A stretch of DNA of 64,000 bases from Planococcus sp. MSAK28401 (GTDB lineage: Bacteria > Bacillota > Bacilli > Bacillales_A > Planococcaceae), in the NCBI RefSeq assembly GCF_018283455.1, contig NZ_JAAMTH010000001.1, positions 3,143,501-3,207,500 of the forward strand, read 5' to 3'. Under the pieces are notes generated by a model. It worked only from the letters and a program-made list of their open reading frames with translations. It had not been told where the DNA came from and ran no database searches. A program made the translations under genes and the position numbers. Positions 7,986 through 17,486 of the stretch are shown piece after piece (within the stretch, counting starts at the first letter, position 1; every line of letters starts with the position of its first letter).

Positions 7986-9805
7986 TGCTTATTTTTGCCA
8001 GCCGCTGCAACGTGCTTCTCAGTCAACTCCAAGTATTCTTCAATGGCGGATGTCAGGGATTTCTGTGCATCTCGCCAAAATGCTACTTGCGTGATATCTG
8101 CTGCTAGATACTGTTCGCCCAATTGCTCGACGGTCATTTTCCCGGAATCGCGCAATAACGCATCGTACCGCTCCGGGAATCCGTCCGGCTGCTGTTTGGC
8201 CTGTTCATATACGCCGTTGCTGAATAAATAGCCGATCGTATACGGAATATTGTAGAACGCTTTTTCGGCATCATAGAAATGGCCGATGAACATCCATTTG
8301 TAAAGAGCCAAATCCTCAACAAGTCCGCCGTAAATATCATTTTCCACTTCGGCGATCATCGTTTTGATTTGCGCCGCAGAAATCATGCCCTGTGCCCGCT
8401 GCTCATAAAACTTACGTTCGAAGCGGAACATATTCGGTACGCTCACGACGTATTTCAAGCCGTCACGGATCTTCATTTCGAGCATGGCGAGCCGTTCGTT
8501 TTCGTCAGTCGTCTGTTGGATTACGGCATCCAGCACCAGATTCTCCATAAACGTAGAAGCCGTTTCCGCAACACTCGTGCCTTTTTGCTGCGCAAGCGCC
8601 GGTTCGTCGTGGATAATCTGATTGTGATAGGCGTGGCCCAGTTCATGCGCCAAGGTCACCAAATCCTGATAAGTATCACGATATGTCACAAAGATCCGGC
8701 TTTCTTTGGCCAATGGCATCGAAGCGCAAAATCCGCCTTCTGCTTTGCCCGGCCGGTTCTCGGCTTCGATCCAATCCTGTTTAAAGGCGCGGTCAGCAAA
8801 ATTCCCGAGCTTGTCGCTGAACTGGTGGAACTGCTTGCTGATGGTGGTTTTCGCCGAGGCAAAATCCACTTTGTCTGAAAGTGAAAACGCCGGCGACTCC
8901 AGATCGAACCAGCTGGCTGGATCTTGGCCCGCCACTTTCAATTTCCGTTCGATATACGCTCTGTACAAATCCTTATTATCATCGATGGCCGTGAGCATCG
9001 CATCGATTGAAGCTTCCTGGATCCGATTATGCTCGAGCATCTCTTTCAATTTATTGTCCCAGCCTCGCTGTTCGTAGATTGCCAAACGAGATCCAGCCAC
9101 ACGGTTCAAAATGGCTGCCACTGTATCCGCGTGTGCTACGCACGTTTCGTCCACAGCTTCAGCTGCCCGCTTTCGGCTGGCGCGGTCTTTGCCGTTTATA
9201 GCTTCATTCAATGCCTGGCCGATCGACACTTGCTGCAGTTCCCCGTCCACTTCAATTGGCACTCTCAATTTAGTTAACACCAGTTCGTGCTGCTGTTCCC
9301 AACCCGACAGGCCATTAACGGACAGCGCGCTGATCATGCGCTCCAGCTCAGCCGGCAACCGGTCCTTGACCATCCCTCTTCTTTCATTCAAATAAAACGA
9401 TGATGCCTGAACGCGGTCGGAAGCGGTAAACGCTTGCCAATCCGCTTCGGAAAATTCAGCAAAGGCTTGATCCAACTCGATCTGCAAGGAAGCGAGCTTT
9501 GCTTTCAACACGGCGCTTTCATCCATCAAAGCGATCGCTGCCTGATCCGCCACGTTTTCTGCATATGCACAGATGGCGAAATCATCAAGCTGTTCCCAAG
9601 CAAGCAAGGCATATTGAAATTGATCAATGACTTTCAGCAAGGCATCGTTGTCCCGCTCGTCCATCTCGCGGTAATTTTGCAATTGCCCAGCCGCTTGCTC
9701 GAGTGTATTTTGCAAATCTGCCATAAACGCTTTTAGTTCTTCTGATCGGCTTGTTCCGGCATATAAAGAAGTTAAATTCCATGTGTGTGCAGTTGTCTGT
9801 TCCAC
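7982..9805 (-). CDS. pepF: Oligoendopeptidase F family M3 metallopeptidase
   Basis: A 607-residue cytoplasmic zinc peptidase of family M3. HELGH at residues 387-391 provides the zinc ligands and catalytic Glu. The third ligand is expected in the SVAETASTFME segment about 25 residues on. PepF cleaves short peptides of about 7-17 residues, and in Bacillus a relative affects signalling peptides. I chose the GTG start because AAAAGGGG lies 7 nt upstream, whereas the ATG ten codons earlier has no such site. It overlaps the downstream GNAT by 4 nt. Confidence 0.88.
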   Translation of the reverse strand: MEQTTAHTWNLTSLYAGTSRSEELKAFMADLQNTLEQAAGQLQNYREMDERDNDALLKVIDQFQYALLAWEQLDDFAICAYAENVADQAAIALMDESAVLKAKLASLQIELDQAFAEFSEADWQAFTASDRVQASSFYLNERRGMVKDRLPAELERMISALSVNGLSGWEQQHELVLTKLRVPIEVDGELQQVSIGQALNEAINGKDRASRKRAAEAVDETCVAHADTVAAILNRVAGSRLAIYEQRGWDNKLKEMLEHNRIQEASIDAMLTAIDDNKDLYRAYIERKLKVAGQDPASWFDLESPAFSLSDKVDFASAKTTISKQFHQFSDKLGNFADRAFKQDWIEAENRPGKAEGGFCASMPLAKESRIFVTYRDTYQDLVTLAHELGHAYHNQIIHDEPALAQQKGTSVAETASTFMENLVLDAVIQQTTDENERLAMLEMKIRDGLKYVVSVPNMFRFERKFYEQRAQGMISAAQIKTMIAEVENDIYGGLVEDLALYKWMFIGHFYDAEKAFYNIPYTIGYLFSNGVYEQAKQQPDGFPERYDALLRDSGKMTVEQLGEQYLAADITQVAFWRDAQKSLTSAIEEYLELTEKHVAAAGKNKQ

Positions 9806-9919
9806 GAATAATCCCCTTTTTATCTGCGGCAGCATCCCACTGCCTTATTTACGCATCTTTATACTCATTCTTCTTTTTCCTTAAAATCCCTTTTGCAAAT
9901 AAAAATAGGACAGCGAAAC

Positions 9920-10741
9920 TTATTGCGGCTCATCCCCAGGGCGTGTCGCTTCACTTTCCACTTCTATCATCCAAGACAAGATGGTGGTGCTGTCACGGAC
10001 CTCTTTTTCTTTGATTTCTTGCAGCAACGCTTGTACACCCTCTATATTTGAAGCCATTTCAAAACGTTTGGCCACTTCCAGCGGATTTGAAAAATCGGTA
10101 TTGGGGCATTCCACCAGCCCGTCAGTCGTCAGCAAAATGTGATTGACGCCTTTTCTTAATTCTTTCGCTCCTGTACTAAAGCAAGGCACCGGCAACTCGA
10201 ATGTATTTGCTTTGCCGATCCATTCATAGAAGCTCCGATGATTCTGCTGCATCTCGCCGAGCGCTTCGAGTTCAGGATGAAACAAGTACAATAGGCAGTC
10301 GCCGACAGATAGCCACCAAAGGAATTTGCCTTTTCTTGCTGTGCATAAGACAGCGGTTTCGCCTTGCACTTCGCTGCACGCTGCTTTAAAGCGTTCGCTG
10401 TCAAAGCTTGCCAGCAAAATCTCCGACAGCTGGCTGAATGCTTGTTTGATTGGAAATTTCAAAGCTCCATTGATCGAAGGTTCCAAGCGGCTGATTTCCG
10501 CTATAACGAGCTTTGCGCTTTCGGCTGTTTGATGGGCGTCCAGTAACACGGTGAATTCCCAGTCTTCCGCTGCGTTCAACCACACCATGCAGCCGTCTTC
10601 ATTTTTCGTTTGACCGGCAGTTGAATTGCCGCCGAACCGCCCTACCGTCACAGGGCCAGTTTGCTGAATGTCCAGCTGGTCGACAAAAGACTGCTCGCTT
10701 CCTACCCAGCTGAAGCTTGTTGGATCCTTGCTAGTTTTCAT
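9920..10741 (-). CDS. PP2C-type serine/threonine phosphatase-like protein
   Basis: A 273-residue protein with PP2C landmarks: NEDG near residue 48, LLDAH at about 67 (where DGHG or DGMG is usual), SVGDC near 147, LLTTDGL near 205 and RDSTTIL near 250. The Asp residues that bind the two metals are mostly present, although the DGHG motif is altered. No membrane helices. Members remove phosphate from Ser/Thr of kinase substrates. No kinase gene lies nearby. The gene has a strong AGGAGG site and appears monocistronic. Confidence 0.7.
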   Translation of the reverse strand: MKTSKDPTSFSWVGSEQSFVDQLDIQQTGPVTVGRFGGNSTAGQTKNEDGCMVWLNAAEDWEFTVLLDAHQTAESAKLVIAEISRLEPSINGALKFPIKQAFSQLSEILLASFDSERFKAACSEVQGETAVLCTARKGKFLWWLSVGDCLLYLFHPELEALGEMQQNHRSFYEWIGKANTFELPVPCFSTGAKELRKGVNHILLTTDGLVECPNTDFSNPLEVAKRFEMASNIEGVQALLQEIKEKEVRDSTTILSWMIEVESEATRPGDEPQ

Positions 10742-10820
10742 ATGTATATACCTCCTGTTACGTATTAAAGTAATTTATAATATTTGTCCAGTATACTTGA
10801 AGCAGCTCTTTGTCTGCATA

Positions 10821-10857
10821 AAAAAACGAAGAATCTGCTCATGCAGACCCTTCGTTT
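10821..10857 (-). terminator. Terminator of the ABC exporter operon
   Basis: AAACGAAG...CTTCGTTT outer stem with inner TCTGC/GCAGA and a TCAT loop. A T run follows on the minus strand. It lies 12 nt past the permease stop. Confidence 0.8.
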
Positions 10858-10868
10858 AAGATGATGCG

Positions 10869-11711
10869 CTATTCTTTTCTCCGGTACAGATACATCGTCA
10901 GCGGTGCAAAAATCACCACGAAAATCGCGGATACGACGACCACCCAGCCAATTTGCTCCCAAGTCCCGTTGCCGTGCATCAACCCACGAACGGCTGTTGC
11001 GAGGATGGAAATCGGGTTGATGTTGACGAATCCTTGCAGCCAAGACGGCAAAGTCGACGGATCGACGAACACATTGCTCACAAAGGTGAGAGGGAACACC
11101 ACCAAAAAACTGACCATCATCAAGGATTTTTCGGAACGCATGATGATGCCGGCAGCGGTCCAGATCCACGAAAAGCTGAACGAAAACAATAGGATGACCA
11201 AGACCGCACCTACTACCCCCAGCGCTCCGCCTTCCGGGCGAAATCCGAGAATTAGCCCGAGACCGATCATAATGGCCGACGCCAGCGAATAGCGGATGAC
11301 GTCAACGAGCAATGCGCCGACCAAAGCGGACGGCAGCCAAATCGGCAAGGTCCGGAAGCGGTCGAATATGCCTTTTCGAATATCATTGTTCAAGTCGATG
11401 CCGGTGTACATTGTAATCTGCGAAACGGTCATGACCAAAATGCCGGGCAAAAGAAACTGCAAATATTCGCCTGTTGACCCGGCGATCGCACCGCCGAACA
11501 AATACGTGAACATCAATAGAAAGATGATCGGAAATACCGTTACGTCAAACATCTGCTCCGGCACATGCTTGATCCGCAATAGCGCACGATGGGCAAACGC
11601 CATTGTGGACGCCATTGCACTCGGCGGATCCGGCCGCTTACCGCCCGCAACAGCGTTCAGCGGGTGCACTTCTTCATAAGCCGTTTTGTCGTGTTCGATT
11701 TGAACGCTCAT
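10869..11711 (-). CDS. ABC-2 type exporter permease, DrrB-like
   Basis: A 280-residue membrane protein with about six helices, the ABC2_membrane pattern ([21 protein letters not shown] near residue 46) and the [11 protein letters not shown] segment typical of DrrB/NodJ permeases. With the ATP-binding protein encoded just upstream it should form an exporter for a hydrophobic compound, in the family that includes the daunorubicin self-resistance pump DrrAB. The two genes overlap by 4 nt (ATGA). The substrate is not evident. Confidence 0.85.
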   Translation of the reverse strand: MSVQIEHDKTAYEEVHPLNAVAGGKRPDPPSAMASTMAFAHRALLRIKHVPEQMFDVTVFPIIFLLMFTYLFGGAIAGSTGEYLQFLLPGILVMTVSQITMYTGIDLNNDIRKGIFDRFRTLPIWLPSALVGALLVDVIRYSLASAIMIGLGLILGFRPEGGALGVVGAVLVILLFSFSFSWIWTAAGIIMRSEKSLMMVSFLVVFPLTFVSNVFVDPSTLPSWLQGFVNINPISILATAVRGLMHGNGTWEQIGWVVVVSAIFVVIFAPLTMYLYRRKE

Positions 11712-12703
11712 GAGTTCTCCTCCTCAGTCGGTTGGTCGCTGGCGGATTGTCCGGTCAATGTCAAAAACACTTCATCCAAGCTCGGCCGCCCGAGCGAAAA
11801 ATCGCTGATGGCAATTTTTTCTTTACCCAATTCCCCGAGCGCTTCTGCGACGATTGAGGAATCTTTCGCCTGCGCGCTTAAGGTTACGCCATCTGTAGAG
11901 GTGTGAACCGGGACACCTAGCTTGCGTTCAAGAATGGCTGTTGCTTGCGGTTGGTCTGCTGCATCCAGCAATTGCACATTCAATGTGCCGGTTCCGACTG
12001 ACGCTTTCAATTCACTGCTCGTGCCTTCTGCAATGATTTTGCCGTGATTGATGACCGCAATGCGGTCTGCCAGCTGGTCCGCTTCCTCCAAATTCTGTGT
12101 CGTCAACAGCACGGTCGTTCCTGTTTGAACGAGCGCGCGCACAATCTCCCACACTTGGTTGCGGCTGCGCGGGTCGAGGCCAGTCGTTGGCTCATCGAGA
12201 AACAATAGATCCGGCGTCACGACGATGCTCGCGGCGATATCGATGCGCCGCCTCATGCCGCCAGAATACTTTTTCACTTGCCGTTTGGCTGCGTTCTCCA
12301 GACCGAATGCCGACAGCAATTCCGCCGCACGCAACTTTGCTTCCTTGACCGTATAACCCATCAGCCTGGAAATCAGCACCAAGTTTTCAATTCCGGTCAA
12401 GTCTTCATCAATCGATGCATATTGGCCTGTTAAACTGATGCGGCTTTTGATGGCCGCGCTTTCCGTCTTTAAATCGTGCCCGAAAATGGTCGCGCTACCG
12501 CCGTCCGGCTGGATCAATGTCGCCAGCATGCGGATTGTCGTCGTTTTCCCCGCCCCGTTCGGTCCTAAAAATCCGTATACCGTCCCTCTTGGAATAACCA
12601 AATCCACGCCGTCTACCGCTCGTTCTTTCCCGTATATTTTCACCAGTCCCGCCGCTTCTACAGCCAATCCGTTCGCCTGCCGTTCCACACCTCTTGTTTC
12701 CAT
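11708..12703 (-). CDS. ABC exporter ATP-binding protein, DrrA-like
   Basis: A 331-residue ATPase: Walker [11 protein letters not shown], signature [10 protein letters not shown], Walker [17 protein letters not shown] and the H-loop replaced by Gln ([11 protein letters not shown]), as is usual in the DrrA subfamily. The C-terminal 90 residues form the DUF4162-like domain of this group. I chose the ATG nine bases inside the longest frame because AAAGGTGAG is better spaced to it; a GTG upstream remains possible. It pairs with the DrrB-like permease and may be expressed from a promoter carrying a LexA-like site. Confidence 0.85.
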   Translation of the reverse strand: METRGVERQANGLAVEAAGLVKIYGKERAVDGVDLVIPRGTVYGFLGPNGAGKTTTIRMLATLIQPDGGSATIFGHDLKTESAAIKSRISLTGQYASIDEDLTGIENLVLISRLMGYTVKEAKLRAAELLSAFGLENAAKRQVKKYSGGMRRRIDIAASIVVTPDLLFLDEPTTGLDPRSRNQVWEIVRALVQTGTTVLLTTQNLEEADQLADRIAVINHGKIIAEGTSSELKASVGTGTLNVQLLDAADQPQATAILERKLGVPVHTSTDGVTLSAQAKDSSIVAEALGELGKEKIAISDFSLGRPSLDEVFLTLTGQSASDQPTEEENS

Positions 12704-12797
12704 GCTCCTCACCTTTTTCTTTTAAGGGTACATTCACATGATTATGGCTTTTATTATAAACCGATTGGCGGAATATTCACTCTTTTTGTTTCATTAT

Positions 12798-12811
12798 AGA
12801 ACAAATGTTCC
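12798..12811. promoter_or_regulatory. LexA-like box beside a -10 element of the ABC exporter
   Basis: AGAACAAATGTTCC fits the Bacillus LexA consensus CGAACRNRYGTTYC at 13 of 14 positions. A minus-strand TATAAT (12798-12793) abuts it. A core of GAAC-N4-GTTC is expected about once per 65 kb by chance, so the call depends on its promoter position. Confidence 0.35.
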
Positions 12812-12843
12812 CATTAATCCACTATTATTTTCTTCCATAAGAA

Positions 12844-12869
12844 AAACTCCTGCATCCTGGCAGGAGTTT
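12844..12869 (-). terminator. Terminator of fabH
   Basis: A 9-bp stem AAACTCCTG/CAGGAGTTT with an 8-nt loop, then T-rich sequence on the minus strand, 14 nt past the fabH stop. Confidence 0.8.
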
Positions 12870-12882
12870 AAAAATACAACTA

Positions 12883-13866
12883 TTAAATCGACCATTTCAC
12901 CAGCATGCCGGCATGGGTCAAGCCGCCACCGAATCCGTACAGCAGCAATTGATCACCGGCTTTGATGCGGCCGTCTTTCACGCCTTCGGCAAGCGATAGC
13001 GGAATCGAGCCGGCAGATGTGTTGCCGTAATACTCAAGTGAATACACCGTCTTGTCGAGCGACAGCCCGCTTCTCGTGCAAATCGACTCGATGATCCGCA
13101 GATTGGCACTATGCGGCACGAACCAATCGACATCGGATGGAGAGACGCCCGCTTTGTCCATTAAGGCGTTGACACCTTTTGGCACTGTATTGACCGCCCA
13201 TTTGTATACTTCACGGCCATTTTGCCAGACGACATTGCGGGCAGCCAAATCTTCGCCAAACATTTCGCCTGCCAGGTCTGTGCAATACAGGTTGTTCGCC
13301 AATGCGCCGTTCGTTCCCATATGCGATTCGATAAAGCTCGGGTTGTCTGCGTCGTGTTCGACCAGCACCGCCCCGCCGCCATCGCCGAACAGGATGCACG
13401 TCGAGCGGTCGGTGTAATCGAGGATCTTCGAGAACGTTTCCGCGCCGATGACCAGGATTTTCTTGTGCAATCCGGAGGTGATCAAGCCGTTCGCCATCTG
13501 CAGGCCGTAAGAGAAGCCTGCGCAAGCCGCGTTCAAATCGATCGTTCCTGCGTTCGGGATGTTCAGTTTTGCCTGGACCATTGCAGCCACGCTTGGCGTT
13601 TTGAAGTCAGGCGTCATCGTGCAGGCAATGATCAAATCGACATCCTCGAACGATTTTCCGTAACGCTCTGCCAAATCTTGTACTGCTTTTGTGCTTATAT
13701 CACTCGTAAATTCGTGTTCTCCCGCAATGCGGCGCTCTCTGATGCCGGTGCGCTGGAGGATCCACTCGTCATTTGTTTCAACCAATTGTTCCAGGTCCAA
13801 ATTCGTCAGCCTCTTTTCGGGTACATACGATCCGATGGCTGTAATTCGTGCTGCTGATCTGCTCAT
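12883..13866 (-). CDS. fabH: 3-oxoacyl-ACP synthase III (FabHB-like)
   Basis: A 327-residue condensing enzyme that joins acetyl-CoA or branched acyl-CoA primers to malonyl-ACP, starting fatty acid synthesis. The triad is Cys115 (NAACAGFSYG), His252 (VPHSANLR) and Asn282 (YYGNTSAGS). The GFGGGLTHAGMLVKW C-terminus is typical. It resembles the stand-alone Bacillus FabHB more than FabHA: there is no fabF downstream, and a terminator follows directly. A FapR-type operator lies 45 nt upstream of the start, as expected for a gene repressed when malonyl-CoA is low. Confidence 0.92.
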   Translation of the reverse strand: MSRSAARITAIGSYVPEKRLTNLDLEQLVETNDEWILQRTGIRERRIAGEHEFTSDISTKAVQDLAERYGKSFEDVDLIIACTMTPDFKTPSVAAMVQAKLNIPNAGTIDLNAACAGFSYGLQMANGLITSGLHKKILVIGAETFSKILDYTDRSTCILFGDGGGAVLVEHDADNPSFIESHMGTNGALANNLYCTDLAGEMFGEDLAARNVVWQNGREVYKWAVNTVPKGVNALMDKAGVSPSDVDWFVPHSANLRIIESICTRSGLSLDKTVYSLEYYGNTSAGSIPLSLAEGVKDGRIKAGDQLLLYGFGGGLTHAGMLVKWSI

Positions 13867-14212
13867 TCATACACCCCTTTAGCTTACTCACCTCATTTTA
13901 GCACCTAACATTAGTATTAGGTACCAATAATTTAGATGAATAGACAAATACTTTCGTCTGTATAGTATTTTTTCTTTATTACAATCCATAAGACTCAGCC
14001 GAAGTAGGTAATAAGAATATATAAACTGGCTAATAACCTCCTGTCATGACAGCATTCATACTGAAATACAGCCCCTCTCCGTAAACAAGTAAGTAATATA
14101 CTAGTTTCGAGATGTTTCAAAAAATATTAAATTGTAAATAATAAATTCATGAAAGGAGAAAACTGGTAAAAGGGATTTACTGTAAGAATAAAAATAGATT
14201 TGGAGATGAATT
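13867..14212. other. Divergent intergenic region between fabH and an unknown membrane protein gene
   Basis: AT-rich spacer. It holds the FapR box near fabH, a TAAAAT element usable as the fabH -10, and a perfect 12-bp palindrome CTGTCATGACAG at 14041-14052. No RNA gene or further ORF with a good ribosome-binding site was seen. Confidence 0.6.
13911..13927 (-). promoter_or_regulatory. FapR operator upstream of fabH
   Basis: Read on the minus strand the site is TTGGTACCTAATACTAA, matching the known FapR palindrome TTAGTACCTRNTACTAA at all but one position. It lies in the fabH promoter region. FapR releases DNA on binding malonyl-CoA, tying fabH expression to precursor supply. Confidence 0.8.
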
Positions 14213-15262
14213 ATGAAAACTCGCAGAAATTTTAGATCGTATCTTGCCCCTGAAACGGACGATGCAGGCCGCAACATTTCCTGGAGCTCCATTTTTGCTG
14301 GAGTCGTGACGTTTATCGCATTCTTAATTATGTTCAGTTTGATTGGTACTGCCATTGGCCTTGGGGTGACAGACGCTACTTCAAATGACCCATTTGCCGG
14401 TGTCGGAACCGGATTAGCCATTTGGGGTGTTTTGACACTGCTGATTTCGTTATTGGCAGCCGGATTTGTCGCTGGGATTACCGCAGCACGCGCTGGGTTG
14501 GTCCATGGATTCTTGACATGGGCAACTAGCGTCATCATCTTATTTGTTCTATTGACGTTCACCACGATCAACACATTCCAGACAGTTGGTTCCATTTTCG
14601 GGAATGTGGGAAGCGCAGTCGGCCAGGGGGCTGGATCTGTCGCGTCCACTGCCGGTGACGCCATCCAAAGCACATTCGACAACGTAACCGAAAACTTCTC
14701 AGGCGTCGATACTGCCGAACTGGAAGGAAATGTTGAAGAGATTCTTACCGATACGGATATTTCGGAATTGCAGCCGGGCTATTTGGAAGGCGAATTGGAA
14801 GAGAGCCGCAATGAAGTGCTCGATGCAGGAAAAGAATTAGCTGTAAACCCTGAAAACTCAGATGCCATTCTTCAAGACTTAGGTGATTCCTTGACGGCCA
14901 GAGCCGAAGAAATCCAAGAATCTGTCGATGAAGAAGCTATCTCAGAAGCTGTTGCCGCCAACACCGAGTTGACCGGGGCAGAAGCTGAAGAAGCAACCAA
15001 TAATATCGTGGATGGCTTAAACCAAGCTACGACTGAAGCCAGCCAGCAGATTGAAGATGCACAAGTTGCCTTGGAAGACGCTTCTCAGGAATTGGAAAGC
15101 ACGATTGCTGATGTACGCCAGTCTACAGAAGAAGCAACTCAAACTGCTTCCACTATTTCCATTTGGGGATTTGTCGCACTGTTGTTAACGATGGTTGTCA
15201 CTTCCCTAGCAGGAATTTTCGGATCTAGCTTTGTCCGCAAAGAACGCACTGTGAATAAATAA
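14213..15262 (+). CDS. Membrane protein with a long acidic coiled-coil loop, unknown
   Basis: A 349-residue protein. Hydrophobic helices lie at about residues 26-52, 65-90, 98-120 and 316-340. Between the last two is a 195-residue acidic segment (Glu, Asp, Gln, Ala, Ser) with heptad-like stretches, probably coiled coil and exposed outside or between membranes. The N-terminal part resembles small glycine-rich stress-type membrane proteins, but I cannot name a family. The gene has its own promoter region and a strong terminator. A role in envelope stress or spacing is possible but unsupported. Confidence 0.65.
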   Translation: MKTRRNFRSYLAPETDDAGRNISWSSIFAGVVTFIAFLIMFSLIGTAIGLGVTDATSNDPFAGVGTGLAIWGVLTLLISLLAAGFVAGITAARAGLVHGFLTWATSVIILFVLLTFTTINTFQTVGSIFGNVGSAVGQGAGSVASTAGDAIQSTFDNVTENFSGVDTAELEGNVEEILTDTDISELQPGYLEGELEESRNEVLDAGKELAVNPENSDAILQDLGDSLTARAEEIQESVDEEAISEAVAANTELTGAEAEEATNNIVDGLNQATTEASQQIEDAQVALEDASQELESTIADVRQSTEEATQTASTISIWGFVALLLTMVVTSLAGIFGSSFVRKERTVNK

Positions 15263-15275
15263 ACCTTTAATTCCC

Positions 15276-15306
15276 CCCTTCCGCATGAATGCGGAAGGGT
15301 TTTTTT
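15276..15306 (+). terminator. Terminator of the coiled-coil membrane protein gene
   Basis: A 9-bp CCCTTCCGC/GCGGAAGGG stem with a 6-nt loop followed by seven T. Confidence 0.9.
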
Positions 15307-15425
15307 ACGGCTCAATTCCTGTACTGGCTGTGAAATCTTGGCAAACGAACAGCTGGGACTCGCCCTTCAAAATCGATCTGTGAAATAATAGGCGTAAGAG
15401 AATTTATTCGTTAGGAGGCGCTGGA

Positions 15426-17375
15426 ATGAAACGAAACCGAATCGCAAAGAATGGTGAATTCCGCAGGCTCCTAAAGCAGGCTTTCGCCATCAACCAACGC
15501 TCCCTCCCTTGGGCTAAAGCATTGGCTGCCGGCATCAGCTCCGGGCTTCCTGTACTGATCGGGGTCTTATTGGGCCAGTTGCAATATGGGTTGATCGCAG
15601 GCCTCGGAGGTCTGGCATTTCTTTATATGTTCAACGAACCGTACGCGCTGCGCTCGAAAAAAATCTTTTTCGCCGCGCTCGGCTTGGCGTTTTCTGCGGG
15701 CCTTGGCGTCCTGCTGTCCGAGCAGCCCTTGCTCGCCGCAGCCGCAGTCGGCATTATCGGGGCATTGGCGGTATTCATTTTCGGCGCCTATCAGTTCACA
15801 GGGCCGACCGCGATTTTTTTCGTTCTGGTGTTTTTGATTAATAACAATATGACAGACACTCCGGCGCTGTTCCTTTTGCATGGCTTTCTCGTGTTCCTCG
15901 GCGGCATGCTGTCCTGGCTGATGGCGATGTGGGCTTATCCCTTCAAGCCGCACGCCGCAGAAGCAAAGGCTGTGAAACAGGGATACATGGCGCTCACCGC
16001 TTTGGCTGAATCAGCCGGGTCCGCTGAATTCTATGAAGTCCGCCAACATGCCTGGTCCGCCTTGAAATCCGCCGAAACGGCTCTCAGCAATGCAAGCGCT
16101 AAATGGACGCGCTCGAACCGGCTCGTCCAGTTGACCTTATTGCATGCGCAAGCAACATCGGTTTATGCCGAAATCATCAAACGCGGCGACCGCTATTTAG
16201 CCGTATCGAAAGAAACCGTGGAGAATTTGCGGCTCATCGCTTCATCAGTCGAAGCGTCCGGCAAAAAATCCTTTGCCGCGGCACCGCGCCTGCAGACGGA
16301 AACAGGAGATGCCTTAACCGAAAGCACTCGAAAAGCATATGATATCCTTACAGGCCAGCGCGATAAACGAACGCGTGATACAGAACTGAAAGCGGAACCG
16401 TTCAAGGCCGTCTTTGCCAATGCTTTCAATAAACATTCCATGGTATTTTTCGCCGCCATCCGCTTCGGTGTCGTCTTGGCGTTTGCGGCATTCGTCGCCC
16501 ACTTCTTGCCGATCGACCCGTCGTATTGGGTGCCATTGTCGGCTGCCGCGGTCATGTCCGGCGCCACAATCCTGTCGACGTTCAACCGCTCGCTTCAGCG
16601 GTCGGCTGGCACCATTGTCGGCATTGTAGTCGCCGCTGTCATTCTGTCCTTCCAACCGGATGGGTTGTTCATTGCGTTGATGATTTTTGCATTGACGGCG
16701 CTCACGGAGCTTGCGATTGTGCTGAACTATGCCGTTGCGGCATTCTTCATCACGCCGAACGCATTGATGATCGCGGAAAGCACATCGCAGATCGGAGACC
16801 TTTCCTATTTCGCTTCCGCGCGCATTGTCGATGTGCTGATTGGTTCCGCGATTGGGCTAATCGGGGTTATGCTGATCGGCCGGCGCCGTGCGTCAACGCT
16901 GCTTCCTCCGCTCATGTCCAAAACTTTGCGAAGCCAGCAGCGCTTCATGAGCCTGCTGTTTTCACCCTATAGCCCAGACATCGAGGCACAACCGATCGAA
17001 CAAAAGAAAATGCGTACCAACCTAAGCAATTTGAAGTTGGTACTCGACACAGCGCAAGGTGAATTGCCGCAGCGGCCACCAAACCTCGCTCTCTTGCAGC
17101 AGGTATTTTTCGCTTCCGAACAGCTCGCCTTCCTGCTCGAAAATGCAGCGCAAAAAGACCGGCTTGCCTTATCTCCCGTTCAGCTCGGACAGCTCCATTT
17201 GTTTTTCGAAATGATGGCGAATGCGTTGGAAGGCAATTGGCCATTTGCGGAACACGTGATTCCGGAAATCCCGGGATTCCCTGAAATCGAACAGGAACTC
17301 GCCGCTTTGCAGGAAACGGTTCGAATGAGCACACGCAAAATCGAATTACACGAAAAAGACGAAGCCTTGGAATAG
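15426..17375 (+). CDS. FUSC family membrane protein
   Basis: A 649-residue protein with two repeated halves, each a bundle of hydrophobic helices (about residues 30-180 and 335-495) followed by a helical cytoplasmic segment. This is the FUSC / aromatic acid exporter layout. Members export aromatic acids or fusaric acid, or act as unknown transporters; no partner membrane-fusion gene lies nearby, as expected in a Gram-positive. TAGGAGG precedes the ATG. The stop codon lies inside the terminator hairpin. Confidence 0.8.
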   Translation: MKRNRIAKNGEFRRLLKQAFAINQRSLPWAKALAAGISSGLPVLIGVLLGQLQYGLIAGLGGLAFLYMFNEPYALRSKKIFFAALGLAFSAGLGVLLSEQPLLAAAAVGIIGALAVFIFGAYQFTGPTAIFFVLVFLINNNMTDTPALFLLHGFLVFLGGMLSWLMAMWAYPFKPHAAEAKAVKQGYMALTALAESAGSAEFYEVRQHAWSALKSAETALSNASAKWTRSNRLVQLTLLHAQATSVYAEIIKRGDRYLAVSKETVENLRLIASSVEASGKKSFAAAPRLQTETGDALTESTRKAYDILTGQRDKRTRDTELKAEPFKAVFANAFNKHSMVFFAAIRFGVVLAFAAFVAHFLPIDPSYWVPLSAAAVMSGATILSTFNRSLQRSAGTIVGIVVAAVILSFQPDGLFIALMIFALTALTELAIVLNYAVAAFFITPNALMIAESTSQIGDLSYFASARIVDVLIGSAIGLIGVMLIGRRRASTLLPPLMSKTLRSQQRFMSLLFSPYSPDIEAQPIEQKKMRTNLSNLKLVLDTAQGELPQRPPNLALLQQVFFASEQLAFLLENAAQKDRLALSPVQLGQLHLFFEMMANALEGNWPFAEHVIPEIPGFPEIEQELAALQETVRMSTRKIELHEKDEALE

Positions 17376-17390
17376 GCTTCGTCTTTTTTT
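17355..17390 (+). terminator. Terminator overlapping the FUSC stop codon
   Basis: A 12-bp stem AAAGACGAAGCC/GGCTTCGTCTTT around an 8-nt loop and then more T. The TAG stop is at the loop-stem border, so the final codons form the left arm. Confidence 0.9.
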
Positions 17391-17415
17391 GCGCATGTAA
17401 ACTTCGAGGAATGAT

Positions 17416-17458
17416 GTGTAAAGTTCGCTTGACGTAAAGCAGACTTTACACGTAACAT
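17416..17458 (+). promoter_or_regulatory. Promoter and operator-like repeats of the XRE regulator gene
   Basis: GTGTAAAGT (17416-17424) and ACTTTACAC (17443-17451) form a 9-bp inverted repeat flanking a TTGACG -35 element. A further GTAAAG at 17434 makes a tighter GTAAAG-N4-CTTTAC dyad. A TAACAT -10 follows with 18-bp spacing. The layout suggests autoregulation by the XRE protein. Confidence 0.55.
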
Positions 17459-17486
17459 AGAATTATAACTACGAGGACGTGATAGA

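Noticed and set aside
8279-8878. 199-codon open frame opposite pepF
   Set aside because: Antisense to a well-supported metallopeptidase gene. Composition is that of an antisense shadow and there is no SD.
13222-13857. 211-codon open frame opposite fabH
   Set aside because: Fully antisense to fabH, whose catalytic residues are all in place.
14041-14052. Perfect palindrome CTGTCATGACAG taken alone as an operator
   Set aside because: One 12-bp palindrome without flanking promoter elements or a known matching regulator is not enough for a site call. Noted under the intergenic entry.
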